A model generated the notes under the pieces. That model searched no databases. It was not told the origin of the DNA and saw nothing but the letters and a program-made list of their open reading frames with translations. This document shows positions 13,030 to 21,685 of a stretch of DNA of 64,000 nt, one piece after another; within the stretch, counting starts at the first letter, position 1, and each line of letters begins with the position of its first letter. The position numbers and the translations under genes are program-made. The DNA is from Microbispora catharanthi (GTDB lineage: Bacteria > Actinomycetota > Actinomycetes > Streptosporangiales > Streptosporangiaceae), in the NCBI RefSeq assembly GCF_006334915.2, contig NZ_VDMA02000009.1, forward strand, positions 186,001 to 250,000, given 5' to 3'.

Positions 13030-13428
13030 GTGGCGGCGCTTGGGATACTCACGGGCGTCTTCGCCGTGGCCGCGCTCCTCGTCATCCGGGGCTTCGTCCT
13101 GGCACGGGCCCGGGGCACGATCGTCTGCCGAGTACGGGACGGCCAGGGGGGCTGGAAGAGCGGGGTCGCCCGCTACGCAGGGGGAGAGCTCCACTGGATC
13201 CCGTTCCTGGGACTCGGCCTGAGGCCGCGCCACGCGATCGCGAGGCGCGGCCTCACCGTTTCCAGCCGGAGGATGCTCGGCACGGGTGAGGGCCCCGCCG
13301 GCTACTGGACCGTCGTCTGCTCCGCGGAGCGCGGCCCGCTGTCCCTCGCGATGAGCGAGGACGCCCTCACCGGCTTCCTCGCCTGGCTGGAGTCCGCCCC
13401 GCCCAGCGCCCACCTCGACGCCGCGTGA
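13030..13428 (+). CDS. DUF2550 membrane-anchored protein
   Basis: A 132-residue protein with one N-terminal membrane helix (LGILTGVFAVAALLVIRGFVLA) and a soluble beta-rich domain. DUF2550 proteins follow atpC in many actinomycetes; their job is unknown. GTG 13030 is preceded by AGGAGGAGGG. It converges with the adenosyltransferase gene, only three bases between stops, with no room for a separate terminator. Confidence 0.85.
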   Translation: MAALGILTGVFAVAALLVIRGFVLARARGTIVCRVRDGQGGWKSGVARYAGGELHWIPFLGLGLRPRHAIARRGLTVSSRRMLGTGEGPAGYWTVVCSAERGPLSLAMSEDALTGFLAWLESAPPSAHLDAA

Positions 13429-13431
13429 CGC

Positions 13432-14022
13432 TCAGCGGGTGGCGCCGGGCCTCCAGAGGATCTCGTCGCCGGCGGAGGCCACGCGGCAGAGGATGAACAT
13501 TAGGTCGGACAGGCGGTTCAGGTATGTGGCCGTCAGGGGGTTCACGTCGTCGTGCGCCTCCAGCGCCGCCCAGGCCGAGCGCTCGGCCCGGCGTACGACC
13601 GTGCGGGCGAGGTGGAGGAAGGCCGTTGCGGGTGCGCCGCCGGGCAGGATGAAGCTGCGCAGCGGCTTCAGCTCCGCGTTGAACCGGTCGCACTGCTCCT
13701 CCAGCCAGGCGACGTACGGTTCCTCGACCCGCAGCGGCGGAAATTCCAGTTTCTCGACGACCGGGGTGCACAGGTCTGCGCCGACGTCGAACAACTCGTT
13801 CTGCACCCGGCTCAGGACGGCCGTGACGTCCTCGGACAGGCCGCCTGTGGCGAGAGCGACGCCGATGGCGGCGTTGGCCTCCTCCACGTCCGCGTAGGCG
13901 GCCAGGCGGGGGTCGGTCTTGCGGGTGCGGCTCATGTCGCCCAGTGCGGTCGTGCCGTCGTCGCCCGTCTTCGTGTAGATCTTGGAAAGGACGACCGGCT
14001 TGTCGTTGTCGGCTCGGGTCAT
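13432..14022 (-). CDS. pduO: ATP:cob(I)alamin adenosyltransferase, PduO type
   Basis: A 196-residue trimeric enzyme that makes adenosylcobalamin, the cofactor of the B12 mutase encoded at 31985. The ATP-binding N terminus is intact (KIYTKTGDDGTTALGD), as is the Arg-rich RTVVRRAERSAW and the C-terminal NRLSDLMFILCR. The ATG at 14022 has no Shine-Dalgarno but has TACGCT seven bases upstream, so the mRNA is probably leaderless. Confidence 0.93.
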   Translation of the reverse strand: MTRADNDKPVVLSKIYTKTGDDGTTALGDMSRTRKTDPRLAAYADVEEANAAIGVALATGGLSEDVTAVLSRVQNELFDVGADLCTPVVEKLEFPPLRVEEPYVAWLEEQCDRFNAELKPLRSFILPGGAPATAFLHLARTVVRRAERSAWAALEAHDDVNPLTATYLNRLSDLMFILCRVASAGDEILWRPGATR

Positions 14023-14029
14023 GCCGCTC

Positions 14030-14035
14030 AGCGTA
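14030..14035 (-). promoter_or_regulatory. -10 box for a leaderless adenosyltransferase mRNA
   Basis: TACGCT on the minus strand, seven bases before the ATG at 14022, matches the TANNNT pattern. No ribosome site is present. Confidence 0.55.
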
Positions 14036-14074
14036 GCCGTGCGCCCTGCTTCGTCGGGCGGAGGCCGCCACGGG

Positions 14075-14707
14075 TCACTGGGTGGAGGCGGCCAGGGGAC
14101 CGTCGGAGGAGAAGGTGCGGCGGAAGATGTACACGGCGGTCTCGATCAGCTGCTCGGTGGGTGGGGACGGTTCGGTCATCACCCACTCGATGAGTAACTC
14201 GGTGATGGCGCCGATGAGGCCGAGCGCAAGCAGGTGGAGGTCGAGGGGAGGCATGCGGGCCGCGCCCCGCGCCGAGGACTCTATGACCTTGGTGAACGAC
14301 GCCACCGCCTGCTGACGGGCGCCGCTGAGCACGTTGCCCGCCCGCCGTACCTCCAGGTGCATCAGACGGGCGCGCCGCACGTCCTTGGTGACGAAGCGGA
14401 TGTATTCGGCGATGCCGGCGACGATCCGGTCGTCGAGCGTGGGCGGGGCCGTGTCGATGGCCTCGGTGACCGACGCGAGCGTCTCCTCGATGCACCGCTC
14501 GTAAACCGCGCGCATCAGGTCCTCACGGCTGGAGAAGCATTCGTAGAAGGCGCGATTGGAGATGCGCGCGGTCGCGCACAGCCTCTCGATGGTGGTGGCG
14601 TGGAAGCCGGGTTGGGCGAACAGGGTGTATGCGGCCGATATGAGCCTTTCCCTCCTGTCTGCAAGCCTTTCGGCAGCCGACATCCCCCGATAGTCCCGTC
14701 CCGCCAC
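14075..14707 (-). CDS. TetR-family transcriptional regulator
   Basis: A 210-residue repressor-type protein. The N-terminal helix-turn-helix is clear (LISAAYTLFAQPGFHATTIERLCATARISNRAFYECF region, about residues 22-58), followed by an all-helical ligand domain without recognisable specificity. The target is not obvious: it lies downstream of a two-component pair and upstream of the adenosyltransferase, all on the minus strand. ATG 14707 is taken as the start; another in-frame ATG lies eight codons in. Confidence 0.85.
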   Translation of the reverse strand: MAGRDYRGMSAAERLADRRERLISAAYTLFAQPGFHATTIERLCATARISNRAFYECFSSREDLMRAVYERCIEETLASVTEAIDTAPPTLDDRIVAGIAEYIRFVTKDVRRARLMHLEVRRAGNVLSGARQQAVASFTKVIESSARGAARMPPLDLHLLALGLIGAITELLIEWVMTEPSPPTEQLIETAVYIFRRTFSSDGPLAASTQ

Positions 14708-14896
14708 TTTTCACCTCACCCTGTCATGGTCCCCCCAGAAGTCCCCATTATGAACGCAAGATCCTTTTTGCGGAAGTGCTGAGAAATAAGCACTTTCGGG
14801 CTATGCCAAAGACGGTCATTAGCTTGACAAGGCCGTCAAGAGGTCAGCACGCTTACCAATTGAGATACACAGACCTTGCTGCAATTGCATCGGCAA
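14708..14896. other. AT-richer intergenic island with three inverted repeats and a tRNA-like stretch
   Basis: This 189-base gap is visibly richer in A and T than its surroundings. It holds hairpins at 14774-14795 (7-bp stem, 8-base loop) and 14823-14840 (CTTGAC/GTCAAG), and on the minus strand 14843-14866 reads like a tRNA D-arm (ATCTCAATTGGTAAGCGTG). No complete tRNA cloverleaf can be formed. Confidence 0.45.
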
Positions 14897-14904
14897 TTAC
14901 AGCA
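14877..14904 (-). terminator. Hairpin overlapping the response-regulator stop
   Basis: An 11 of 12 base-pair stem with a four-base loop spans the TAA stop at 14897-14899 (left arm 14877-14888, right arm 14893-14904). There is no U-run after it. It probably ends the exporter/two-component transcript. Confidence 0.5.
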
Positions 14905-15514
14905 GCCCGCGCGCCAGGGCGGTCGTCACCGCGGCGGTGCGGTCGGAGACGCCGAGTTTCGTGAAGACCCGCAGCAGATGCGTCTTCACCGTGGTCTCAC
15001 TGATGAACAACGCCTTGCCGATCTCGGCGTTGGTCAGCCCCCGCGCGACCAGGGCCAGCACCTCCGTCTCACGCCGGGACAGCGTCTCGGTCACCGGCGC
15101 CCGCATCCGGGTCACCAGCCGGGTCGCCACGGACGGCGACAGCACCGTCTCGCCCCGCGCCGCCGAGACGATCGCGGCCAGCAGATCCGCCCGGGAGGTG
15201 TCTTTCAGCAGGTAGCCGGCGGCCCCGGCCTCGACCGCGCGCACGATGTCCTGGTCGGCCTCGTAGGTGGTCAGCACGATCACCCGGCTCTCCGGCCGGT
15301 CCGCCAGGATGCGGGTGGTCGCGCTCACCCCGTCGCCGCCCGGCATCCGCAGGTCCATCAGGATCACGTCGGGTGTGAGCTCCCCGGCCCGGACCACCGC
15401 CTCGTCTCCGGAGGCCGCCTCGCCCACCACCGTGATCCCGGGGTCGGACTCCAGCATGCCGCGCAGTCCTTCGCGCACAACGGGGTGGTCGTCGACGATC
15501 ATCAGGCGCAGCAT
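14897..15514 (-). CDS. NarL/FixJ-family response regulator
   Basis: A 205-residue DNA-binding regulator. The receiver domain has acidic residues D8/D9 and phosphoacceptor D54 (VILMDLRMPGGDG), T/S and K in the expected places (VLTTYE, YLLKD). The C-terminal LuxR-type helix-turn-helix is LSRRETEVLALVARGLTNAEIG with ISETTVKTHLLRVFTKLGV. It lies four bases after its cognate kinase. Its likely target is the ABC exporter upstream. Confidence 0.92.
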   Translation of the reverse strand: MLRLMIVDDHPVVREGLRGMLESDPGITVVGEAASGDEAVVRAGELTPDVILMDLRMPGGDGVSATTRILADRPESRVIVLTTYEADQDIVRAVEAGAAGYLLKDTSRADLLAAIVSAARGETVLSPSVATRLVTRMRAPVTETLSRRETEVLALVARGLTNAEIGKALFISETTVKTHLLRVFTKLGVSDRTAAVTTALARGLL

Positions 15515-15518
15515 CGGG

Positions 15519-16925
15519 TCACACTCCGGACTCGGTGGGGTGGGCGTCGGCTGTTACCACGGCAGGCGCCGTACGGGCGGGAGGGACGGAGGCCGGTCCC
15601 GCGGCGGCCGCCGCCGCCGTCGCCGTCGCCCCGGGGAGAGCGGCGCCGGGGAGAGCGGCGCAGGGACGGGCCGGGCCGGTCGGCAGGGCGACCTCCAGGA
15701 GGGTGCCCGCGCCGGGCGAGCTCGTCACCGTCACGGAGCCGCCGGCCTGCTCGACGCGAGCGCGCATCCCGCGCAGGCCGTATCCGCCGGTGGCCGCGGG
15801 GTCGAAGCCGCGCCCGTCGTCGCGGACCTCCAGGGCGACCGACTCCGGCCGGTAGGCCACCGTGACCTCGGCCCGGCCCGCCTCCGCGTGCCTGCGTACG
15901 TTGGCCAGGGCCTCCTGGGTCGCCCGGAGCAGCACGACCTCCGCCGGGCGGGGCAGCGGCCGCGGCTCGCCGGTGACGGAGAATCCCGTCTCGATCCCGG
16001 TCTCCTCACCGAGCCGGTCGGTCAGCCGGCGCAACGCCTCGTCCAGGCTCGGGCCGTCGAGCGGGGCCGGGCTGAGTGCGCTGATCAGGGCTCGGGCCTC
16101 GGCCAGGTTCTCCCGCGCGGTCCGTACGGCCAGCGCCAGGTGGCGGGACGGGTCCGGCTGCGCCTCGGCCGCCTGGAGCAGCATGATGATGCTGGTGAAC
16201 CCTTGGGCCAGGGTGTCGTGGATCTCCCCGGCCAGGCGCTCCCGCTCGGCCATGGCTCCGTGCTCGGTCGAGAGCCGGGCCACCTCGGCCCGCTGGGCCT
16301 CCAGTTCCTGGATGAGCGCGGCCCGCTCCTCGCTCTGCTCCATGATCCGCTCCATCCAGATGCCGAAGAGCGAGGAAAAGAAGATCACAGTGGTGATGAT
16401 GGCCAGGAAGTTGAACGAGCTCCGCTGGTCTTCCTGGACCAGGTAGCGCACCACCAGAGGCAGGTTCAGCGTGATCAGGCCGACGATCGCCCAGCGTGCT
16501 CGCAGCACCATGAAGCACTGCGAGCAGAGCCCGAAGAGCGCTATCGACGCCGATGGCTCGATGAGCACGGCCGGGGTGAACAACGCGACGAGCAGGACGA
16601 TGTAGACGACGCCCCGGCGCCGGTCGCCGTTCCTGATCGCGGGCCGGCCGAACAACACGTAGAGCAGGGGGATCGCGGCCAGTGACCCGGCGGCGAGGAT
16701 CCGCTGCCACGGGGGGAGGTCGTCCACCGCGATGAACACGGCCGGGAGCAGGGTCGAGGCGGCGAGCAGCAGCTCCCAGCCGAGCCGCCGGTGCCATACA
16801 TGCGGCCCGGCCGGGTCCGGGCGCTGACGGGTGAACAGGCGGATGGGCCGCGCGCGGCGGCGCTGCCCTTCCGCCGGTCCGCTCAACCGTCGCGCCGCCC
16901 CTTCCAGCGGAAGGTCGTCAGGCAC
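15519..16925 (-). CDS. NarL-type sensor histidine kinase
   Basis: A 468-residue membrane kinase. About six membrane segments (residues 50-190) have no clear periplasmic sensor domain, suggesting membrane-stress sensing. A short coiled coil leads to the HisKA_3 box with H236 (LAGEIHDTLAQGF) and an HATPase domain (DDGRGFDPAATGGYGLRGM). The C-terminal tail is Ala/Pro-rich with a short repeat (PGAALPGA). GTG 16925 overlaps the end of the permease gene by 43 bases, so translation is coupled. Confidence 0.88.
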   Translation of the reverse strand: MPDDLPLEGAARRLSGPAEGQRRRARPIRLFTRQRPDPAGPHVWHRRLGWELLLAASTLLPAVFIAVDDLPPWQRILAAGSLAAIPLLYVLFGRPAIRNGDRRRGVVYIVLLVALFTPAVLIEPSASIALFGLCSQCFMVLRARWAIVGLITLNLPLVVRYLVQEDQRSSFNFLAIITTVIFFSSLFGIWMERIMEQSEERAALIQELEAQRAEVARLSTEHGAMAERERLAGEIHDTLAQGFTSIIMLLQAAEAQPDPSRHLALAVRTARENLAEARALISALSPAPLDGPSLDEALRRLTDRLGEETGIETGFSVTGEPRPLPRPAEVVLLRATQEALANVRRHAEAGRAEVTVAYRPESVALEVRDDGRGFDPAATGGYGLRGMRARVEQAGGSVTVTSSPGAGTLLEVALPTGPARPCAALPGAALPGATATAAAAAAGPASVPPARTAPAVVTADAHPTESGV

Positions 16926-17725
16926 AGCACCAGCCCTCCAACGAGCCAGGCGCCCAGGACGAGGGCGACCCGGCCGGGTTCGTACGATTTGGCGAGCTCC
17001 AGTGTGGCACCGGCGTCACCGAGGAAGACCGACCGGAAACCCTGGCACATCCACTTGAGCGGGAAGAACGAGGCGATCCGCGCCAGCGTGTCGGGAAGCT
17101 GGCTGAGCGGGATGAACACCCCCGAGATGAACTGCAGCACCACGAACGGCATCGTGATCACCGCGGCCGCGCTCTTGCCGGATCTGGGCAGGCTGCTGAC
17201 CGCGACGCCGAGCAGCGACGACCCCAGCACTCCGAGCACGAACACCCAGGCGAAGGTCAGCCAGCTCGATGCGGCGGAGGGCAACTCCAGGTCGAACATC
17301 GCCACCCCGATGGCCAGCAGGATGGCCACCTGGAGGAAGGACACGAGCAGCGTGTTCAGCGCCTTGCCGATGAAGTACGCCGCGGGCGGCATCGGCGTCC
17401 CGGCCAGCCGCTTGAGCGTGCCGTCCTCCCGGTCCATGGCGATGCCGATGCCGAGGTTCTGGAAACCGGTCATGGTGGCCGAGCCGATGAGTCCGGCCAC
17501 GTAGAGCTGGGAGACGCTCAGCCCGGTTCCCTCCATCTGGTCGGAGAAAATCGACCCGAAGATCACCAGCAGGATGATCGGGAACGAGAAGGTGAACAGG
17601 ACCGCGTCCTTCTCCCGGAAGAACATCCTCGTCTCCAGGGCCGCCCGGGACAGTCCCACGCGGAGGGTGGAAGGCATTCGGGCGGGGGCGGCCGTCGCGG
17701 CCCTCGGTGCGGCGATTTCGGTCAT
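16883..17725 (-). CDS. ABC-2 type transporter permease
   Basis: A 280-residue permease with about six membrane segments, including the ABC-2 hallmark region LKRLAGTPMPPAAYFIGKALN. It forms an exporter with the ATPase encoded just upstream. The arrangement ATPase, permease, kinase, regulator is typical of self-regulated drug or lipid efflux modules in actinomycetes. The substrate is unknown. Confidence 0.9.
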   Translation of the reverse strand: MTEIAAPRAATAAPARMPSTLRVGLSRAALETRMFFREKDAVLFTFSFPIILLVIFGSIFSDQMEGTGLSVSQLYVAGLIGSATMTGFQNLGIGIAMDREDGTLKRLAGTPMPPAAYFIGKALNTLLVSFLQVAILLAIGVAMFDLELPSAASSWLTFAWVFVLGVLGSSLLGVAVSSLPRSGKSAAAVITMPFVVLQFISGVFIPLSQLPDTLARIASFFPLKWMCQGFRSVFLGDAGATLELAKSYEPGRVALVLGAWLVGGLVLCLTTFRWKGRRDG

Positions 17726-17875
17726 GGCAGTCAGCAGTCCTCGGCTGTATGGGGGGAGCCGGCGGGGTCCACCACCGGCGGGAGGGAAGAAGGGGCCCGT
17801 CCTACGCGGGAGTGCGCATACCTCGGGTGTGCCGGGGGAGTCGCCGCCGGGCGGGCGGCTGTGCCCGGCGGAGGC

Positions 17876-18700
17876 TCAGTCCTCGATGAGGCGGAGGTAG
17901 ATGTCCTCCAGGGAGGGCCGGATCACGGCCAGCTCGGGGATCTCGCCGTCGAAGCGGCGGCTCAGCTCCAGCACGGTCTTCGTCGGAGTGTCGGTCTCCT
18001 CCGAACCGCCGGCCCAGTGGACCGTGGCCTTGGCGGTGGCCCGCCCGCCCAGGGTCGCGGGCGTGCCTTCTGCGACGATCCGGCCGCGGGCCACCACCGC
18101 CACCCGGTTGGCCAGCGCCTCGGCCTCGTCCAGGTAGTGGGTGGTCAGCACGATCGTGGTCCCCTGGTGGGCCAGGTCCTGGATCAGCTCCCAGAACCGG
18201 CGGCGCGCCTCCGGGTCGAAGCCTGTGGTCGGCTCGTCCAGGAACAGCAGCTCCGGGTTGCCGATCACGCCCAGCGCCACGTCCATCCGGCGCCGCTGGC
18301 CGCCGGACAACTGCCTGATCCGCTTGCCGGCCTTGTCGGTCAGGCCGACCCGCTCGATCACCTCGTCCGGGTCCGCCGGGTTGGGGTAGTAGCCCGCGAA
18401 GTGCCGGATCGTCTCCCGCACGGTCGCCTCGGCCACGTCGTTGGCCGTCTGGAGCACCACGCCGATCCGGGACCGCCACTCGCGCGTCGGCCGGCCCGGG
18501 TCGGTGCCCAGGACGCTCACCTCACCGGCGTCCCGGCGCCGGTAGCCCTCCAGGATCTCCACCGTGGTGGACTTTCCGGCCCCGTTGGGGCCGAGGATCG
18601 CGAACACCTCGCCCGCCTGGATGTCGAGGTCGATGCCGCCGACCGCCTGCACGTCGCCGTAGCGCTTGGCCAGCCCGCGCACTCTCACCGCTGTCGTCAT
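17876..18700 (-). CDS. ABC transporter ATP-binding protein
   Basis: A 274-residue ATPase of the DrrA/CcmA-like class. It has Walker A GPNGAGKST, Q-loop VVLQTAND, signature LSGGQRRRMDVALG, Walker B LLFLDEPTTGFD and the switch His in TTHYLDEAE. A C-terminal extension of about 60 residues is usual for drug-exporter ATPases. It is the first gene of the exporter/two-component cluster; the 150 bases to the permease hold no other gene. Confidence 0.92.
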   Translation of the reverse strand: MTTAVRVRGLAKRYGDVQAVGGIDLDIQAGEVFAILGPNGAGKSTTVEILEGYRRRDAGEVSVLGTDPGRPTREWRSRIGVVLQTANDVAEATVRETIRHFAGYYPNPADPDEVIERVGLTDKAGKRIRQLSGGQRRRMDVALGVIGNPELLFLDEPTTGFDPEARRRFWELIQDLAHQGTTIVLTTHYLDEAEALANRVAVVARGRIVAEGTPATLGGRATAKATVHWAGGSEETDTPTKTVLELSRRFDGEIPELAVIRPSLEDIYLRLIED

Positions 18701-18751
18701 GACTCAAGATTCGCGTCCGTACGGCTCGTGGAACACCAACGGCCGGTGGAC

Positions 18752-18781
18752 CCGGTTGTCCTCCTTTCGGAGGACAACCGG
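18752..18781 (-). terminator. nucS: Perfect 13-bp hairpin after nucS
   Basis: CCGGTTGTCCTCC at 18752-18764 pairs exactly with 18769-18781 around a TTTC-like four-base loop. It lies 20 bases past the nucS stop and 52 bases before the ABC ATPase start. No U-run follows, as is common for actinobacterial terminators; a second role as an operator of the exporter is possible. Confidence 0.7.
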
Positions 18782-18800
18782 CGGATGCCACATGCCCGGA

Positions 18801-19475
18801 TCAGAAGAGCGTCGGATTCTCCGGCTCGATGCCGCGCAGGGCGTCGTAGTCGAGCGTCACGCACTCGATGCCGCGGTCGGCGGCGAGCACGCGGGCCTGC
18901 GGCTTGATCTCCTGGGCCGCGAAGATCCCCTTGACCGGGGCCAGGCGCGGGTCGCGATTGAGCAGTTCGAGGTAGCGGGTGAGCTGCTCCACGCCGTCGA
19001 TGTCGCCGCGCCGCTTGATCTCGACGGCGACCGCGCCGCCGAGGTGGTCGCGGCACAGGATGTCCACGGGGCCGATGGCGGTCATGTACTCCCTGCGCAC
19101 CAGCGTCCAGCCGTCCCCGAGCGTGGTGATGTGCTCGGCGAGCAGTTCCTGCAGGTGCGCCTCGACGCCGTCCTTGCGCAGGCCGGGATCGACGCCCAGC
19201 TCGTGGCTGGAGTCGTGCAGGATCTCCTCGATCGTCAGCACGAGCTTCTCACCGGTCTTGCCGTGCACGACCGACCAGGTGACAACCCCGTCGATCGTCT
19301 CCTCGCGGACCTTGCAGGGAGGGTTCATCCAGTTCAGGGGTTTGAACGCGCGGTCGTCGGCGTGTATCGACACGCTTCCGTCCGCCTTCATCAGGATGAG
19401 CCGAGGTGCCATGGGGAGATGGGCGGTGAGCCGTCCCACGTAATCCACGCTGCACCGCGCGATGACCAGCCGCAT
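18801..19475 (-). CDS. nucS: Mismatch-specific endonuclease NucS/EndoMS
   Basis: A 224-residue protein that cuts both strands at mismatches and supplies mismatch repair in actinobacteria lacking MutS and MutL. The N-terminal DNA-binding domain starts [16 protein letters not shown]; the C-terminal RecB-like nuclease core has D138, E152 and K154 ([18 protein letters not shown]). The C terminus ends in a short clamp-interaction-like NPTLF. The ATG at 19475 is the family start; TAGGGT eight bases upstream predicts a leaderless message. Confidence 0.95.
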   Translation of the reverse strand: MRLVIARCSVDYVGRLTAHLPMAPRLILMKADGSVSIHADDRAFKPLNWMNPPCKVREETIDGVVTWSVVHGKTGEKLVLTIEEILHDSSHELGVDPGLRKDGVEAHLQELLAEHITTLGDGWTLVRREYMTAIGPVDILCRDHLGGAVAVEIKRRGDIDGVEQLTRYLELLNRDPRLAPVKGIFAAQEIKPQARVLAADRGIECVTLDYDALRGIEPENPTLF

Positions 19476-19483
19476 GTGCGCCA

Positions 19484-19489
19484 ACCCTA
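19484..19489 (-). promoter_or_regulatory. nucS: -10 box for a leaderless nucS mRNA
   Basis: TAGGGT on the minus strand ends eight bases before the ATG at 19475. There is no Shine-Dalgarno sequence. Confidence 0.55.
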
Positions 19490-19692
19490 CCGGGGTTGCG
19501 GAGGTCCGGAGGCGTTCTGGGACACTGTCCGGCATGGCATAGACGTCGCGGGCGCTCGAAATCGCCGGGTCCGGCGGCCCGTCACGGCCCGCGTCCGGGG
19601 CATCCGCGCGTACGCCGGCCGAGCCGGTGCTGGAAGAATGGGCCGTCATCTCCCGTTCTGCCTGACATGAACCCCCCGGAAGGATGCCCGCC

Positions 19693-20010
19693 GTGAGTCC
19701 CCGCCGTGCCCGCCGCCGCGGCCCGTTCGAACGCCAGGACGGCCATGCCGTACGGCCGGTGGGCCCGCAGGTGGCCGGGGTGGACCGCGTGGAGAGCGCG
19801 CACGACGGCGAGTGGGTCGTCCGCAACGTCTCCGGCGCCGCCCAGGGCAAGGCCTACCGGTGCCCGGGGTGCGAGCAGGAGATCAGGCCCGGGCTGCCGC
19901 ACGTGGTGAGTTGGCCGGCCTGGTCCGGGGGAGAGGACGAGCGGCGGCACTGGCACACCACGTGCTGGCGCAACCGGGCCAACCGAGGTCCGGGCCGCAG
20001 CCGTTACTGA
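19693..20010 (+). CDS. Conserved actinobacterial zinc-binding-like protein
   Basis: A 105-residue basic protein. Its C-terminal half has CPGCEQEI, two spaced His ([14 protein letters not shown]) and a third Cys, a plausible zinc ribbon. Proteins beginning MSPRR with this CPGC...HWH..CW pattern are widespread in actinomycetes, sometimes labelled ATP/GTP-binding without evidence. GTG 19693 gives that conserved N terminus; GGAAGG lies upstream. It is divergent from nucS. Confidence 0.75.
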   Translation: MSPRRARRRGPFERQDGHAVRPVGPQVAGVDRVESAHDGEWVVRNVSGAAQGKAYRCPGCEQEIRPGLPHVVSWPAWSGGEDERRHWHTTCWRNRANRGPGRSRY

Positions 20011-20030
20011 CACGAGCTTTCGGAGTGGGA

Positions 20031-20735
20031 ATGGACATCAGGGCGTCCACGGTGCTGCCTGCCCGGCGCGAGGACATCGAGCTGCAGACGGCCGACGGGC
20101 TCACTCTCGTCGGCGAGGTGGCGTCGCCGGAGAGCCGGCCGCCGGTGGCGACGCTGGTCTGCCTGCATCCTCTGCCCACCCACGGCGGGATGATGGACAG
20201 CCACGTGCTGCGCAAGGCGTCCTACCGGCTGCCCGCACTCGCCGACATCGCCGTGCTGCGCTTCAACACCCGGGGCACGACCTCCGACCGGGGCACCTCG
20301 CAGGGGTCCTTCGACGGCGGCGAGGGGGAGCGGTGGGACGTCGCCGCCGCCCTGGAGTACGCCGACTTCCACGACCTGCCGAACCCCTGGCTGATCGGCT
20401 GGTCGTTCGGCACCGAGCTGGCGCTGAAGTGGGGCCGCGACCCGATCGTGCGGGGCGCGATCCTGCTGTCGCCGCCGCTGAAGCGGGCCGGCGAGAAGGA
20501 CCTCGTCGCCTGGGGAGAGTTCGGCCGCCCTCTGGTGGCCCTGGTGCCGGAGCACGACGACTACCTGCGGCCGGAGGAGGCCGCACGCCGGTTCGCGGCG
20601 GCGCCGCAGGCGGAGGTCGTCGGGGTGGAGGGGGCCAAGCACCTGTGGGTCGGCGAGCCGTACGTGCGGATCGTGCTGAACGAGATCGTCAAGCGCGTGA
20701 ACCCGGCCGCCGCGCCGCTGCCGACCACGGTCTGA
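20031..20735 (+). CDS. Alpha/beta hydrolase
   Basis: A 234-residue soluble hydrolase. The nucleophile elbow is GWSFGTE (Ser), a His lies in GAKHLWVGE near the C terminus, and an Asp lies in EHDDYLRP. The early CLHPLPTHGG supplies the oxyanion hole. The substrate is unknown. ATG 20031 follows CGGAGTGGGA. It is 20 bases after the preceding zinc-binding-like gene. Confidence 0.85.
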   Translation: MDIRASTVLPARREDIELQTADGLTLVGEVASPESRPPVATLVCLHPLPTHGGMMDSHVLRKASYRLPALADIAVLRFNTRGTTSDRGTSQGSFDGGEGERWDVAAALEYADFHDLPNPWLIGWSFGTELALKWGRDPIVRGAILLSPPLKRAGEKDLVAWGEFGRPLVALVPEHDDYLRPEEAARRFAAAPQAEVVGVEGAKHLWVGEPYVRIVLNEIVKRVNPAAAPLPTTV

Positions 20736-20802
20736 GCGTGGCGGGCGGGCCGGCTGGGGTCGCGAATCGGTGACGAACGGCGGCGGCGGGCGCGCGGCGC
20801 GT

Positions 20803-20808
20803 TACCGT
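20803..20808 (+). promoter_or_regulatory. -10 box for a leaderless hydrolase mRNA
   Basis: TACCGT ends six bases before the ATG at 20815; no Shine-Dalgarno is visible. Confidence 0.5.
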
Positions 20809-20814
20809 GACCTG

Positions 20815-21594
20815 ATGCAGCTCTACTCGCGATCCGCCGGGAGCGGCCTGCCAGTCGTCCTGCTCCACGCGTTCCCCCTGTCCTCCGCGATGTGGCTCGC
20901 CCAGCGCGAGGGTCTCGCGCCCGTCTGCCGGGTGATCACCCCGGACCTGCGCGGCTTCGGCGGAACGATGCTCGGTGACGACGAGCCCTCGATCGACCTC
21001 ATGGCCGACGACGTGGTGCACCTGCTCGACCAGGAGGGCGTCGACCGTGCCGTGGTCGGCGGCCTGTCCATGGGCGGCTACGTGGCGATGGCGCTGTGCC
21101 GCCGCCACCCGGACCGCGTACGCGGCCTCGTCCTCGCCGACACCAAGGCCCAGGCCGACCCCGAGCCGGCCCGGGCGAACAGAGAGCGGATCGCCGCCGC
21201 GGTCCTGGAGAGCGGCACGGGCATCCTCGTGACCGAGTCGCTGCCCCCGATGCTCGGCGCGACCACCAGGGAGCGCAGGGGGATGGTTCTCGGGCGCGTA
21301 CGCGGGCTCGTCCAGGCGGCGCCACCCGCGGCCGTCGCGTGGGCCCAGCGGGCGATGGCCGCGCGGCCCGACGCGTTCGGCACGTTGGAGTCCCTGACCG
21401 TTCCGGCGCTGGTCGTTGTCGGCGACGAGGACGAGCTGTCGCCGCTCCCGGACGCCCAGGCGATGGTGGAGGCCATCCCGCAGGCACGGCTCGCCGTCAT
21501 CGAGAAGGCGGGCCACCTGTCCGCCATCGAGCAGCCAGAGGCGTTCAACCGCGTCGTCGCGGAGTTCGTCAAGTCCGTCGACGGACTCGACTGA
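20815..21594 (+). CDS. Alpha/beta hydrolase
   Basis: A 259-residue hydrolase of the 3-oxoadipate enol-lactonase/haloperoxidase-like class. It has the HAFPLSSAMW oxyanion segment, the nucleophile in GGLSMGGYVAM, an acidic residue in VVGDEDELSP and the catalytic His in EKAGHLSAIEQPEAFN. ATG 20815 is chosen because TACCGT sits six bases upstream; a GTG at 20770 would add 15 low-complexity residues. It is 79 bases from the upstream hydrolase and converges with the coiled-coil gene. Confidence 0.85.
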   Translation: MQLYSRSAGSGLPVVLLHAFPLSSAMWLAQREGLAPVCRVITPDLRGFGGTMLGDDEPSIDLMADDVVHLLDQEGVDRAVVGGLSMGGYVAMALCRRHPDRVRGLVLADTKAQADPEPARANRERIAAAVLESGTGILVTESLPPMLGATTRERRGMVLGRVRGLVQAAPPAAVAWAQRAMAARPDAFGTLESLTVPALVVVGDEDELSPLPDAQAMVEAIPQARLAVIEKAGHLSAIEQPEAFNRVVAEFVKSVDGLD

Positions 21595-21621
21595 GCCGGG
21601 AAGCGGGAGCGCGGACACGAC

Positions 21622-21650
21622 AACGGGGCCCGGCGGTGCCGGGCCCCGTT
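21622..21650. terminator. Bidirectional terminator, perfect 13-bp stem
   Basis: AACGGGGCCCGGC at 21622-21634 pairs exactly with 21638-21650 around a GGT loop, between the convergent hydrolase and coiled-coil genes. It can serve both strands. Confidence 0.85.
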
Positions 21651-21685
21651 CGTTCAGCCGTCAGACTCCCCGAATGCGCCAGTGA

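Noticed and set aside
14841-14876. tRNA gene on the minus strand
   Set aside because: Only a D-arm-like stretch is present; no acceptor stem, T-arm or complete anticodon arm can be paired.
19476-19850. 125-residue N-terminal extension of NucS
   Set aside because: The extra part is low-complexity and overlaps a divergent gene; the family start MRLVIARC at 19475 has a leaderless -10 box.
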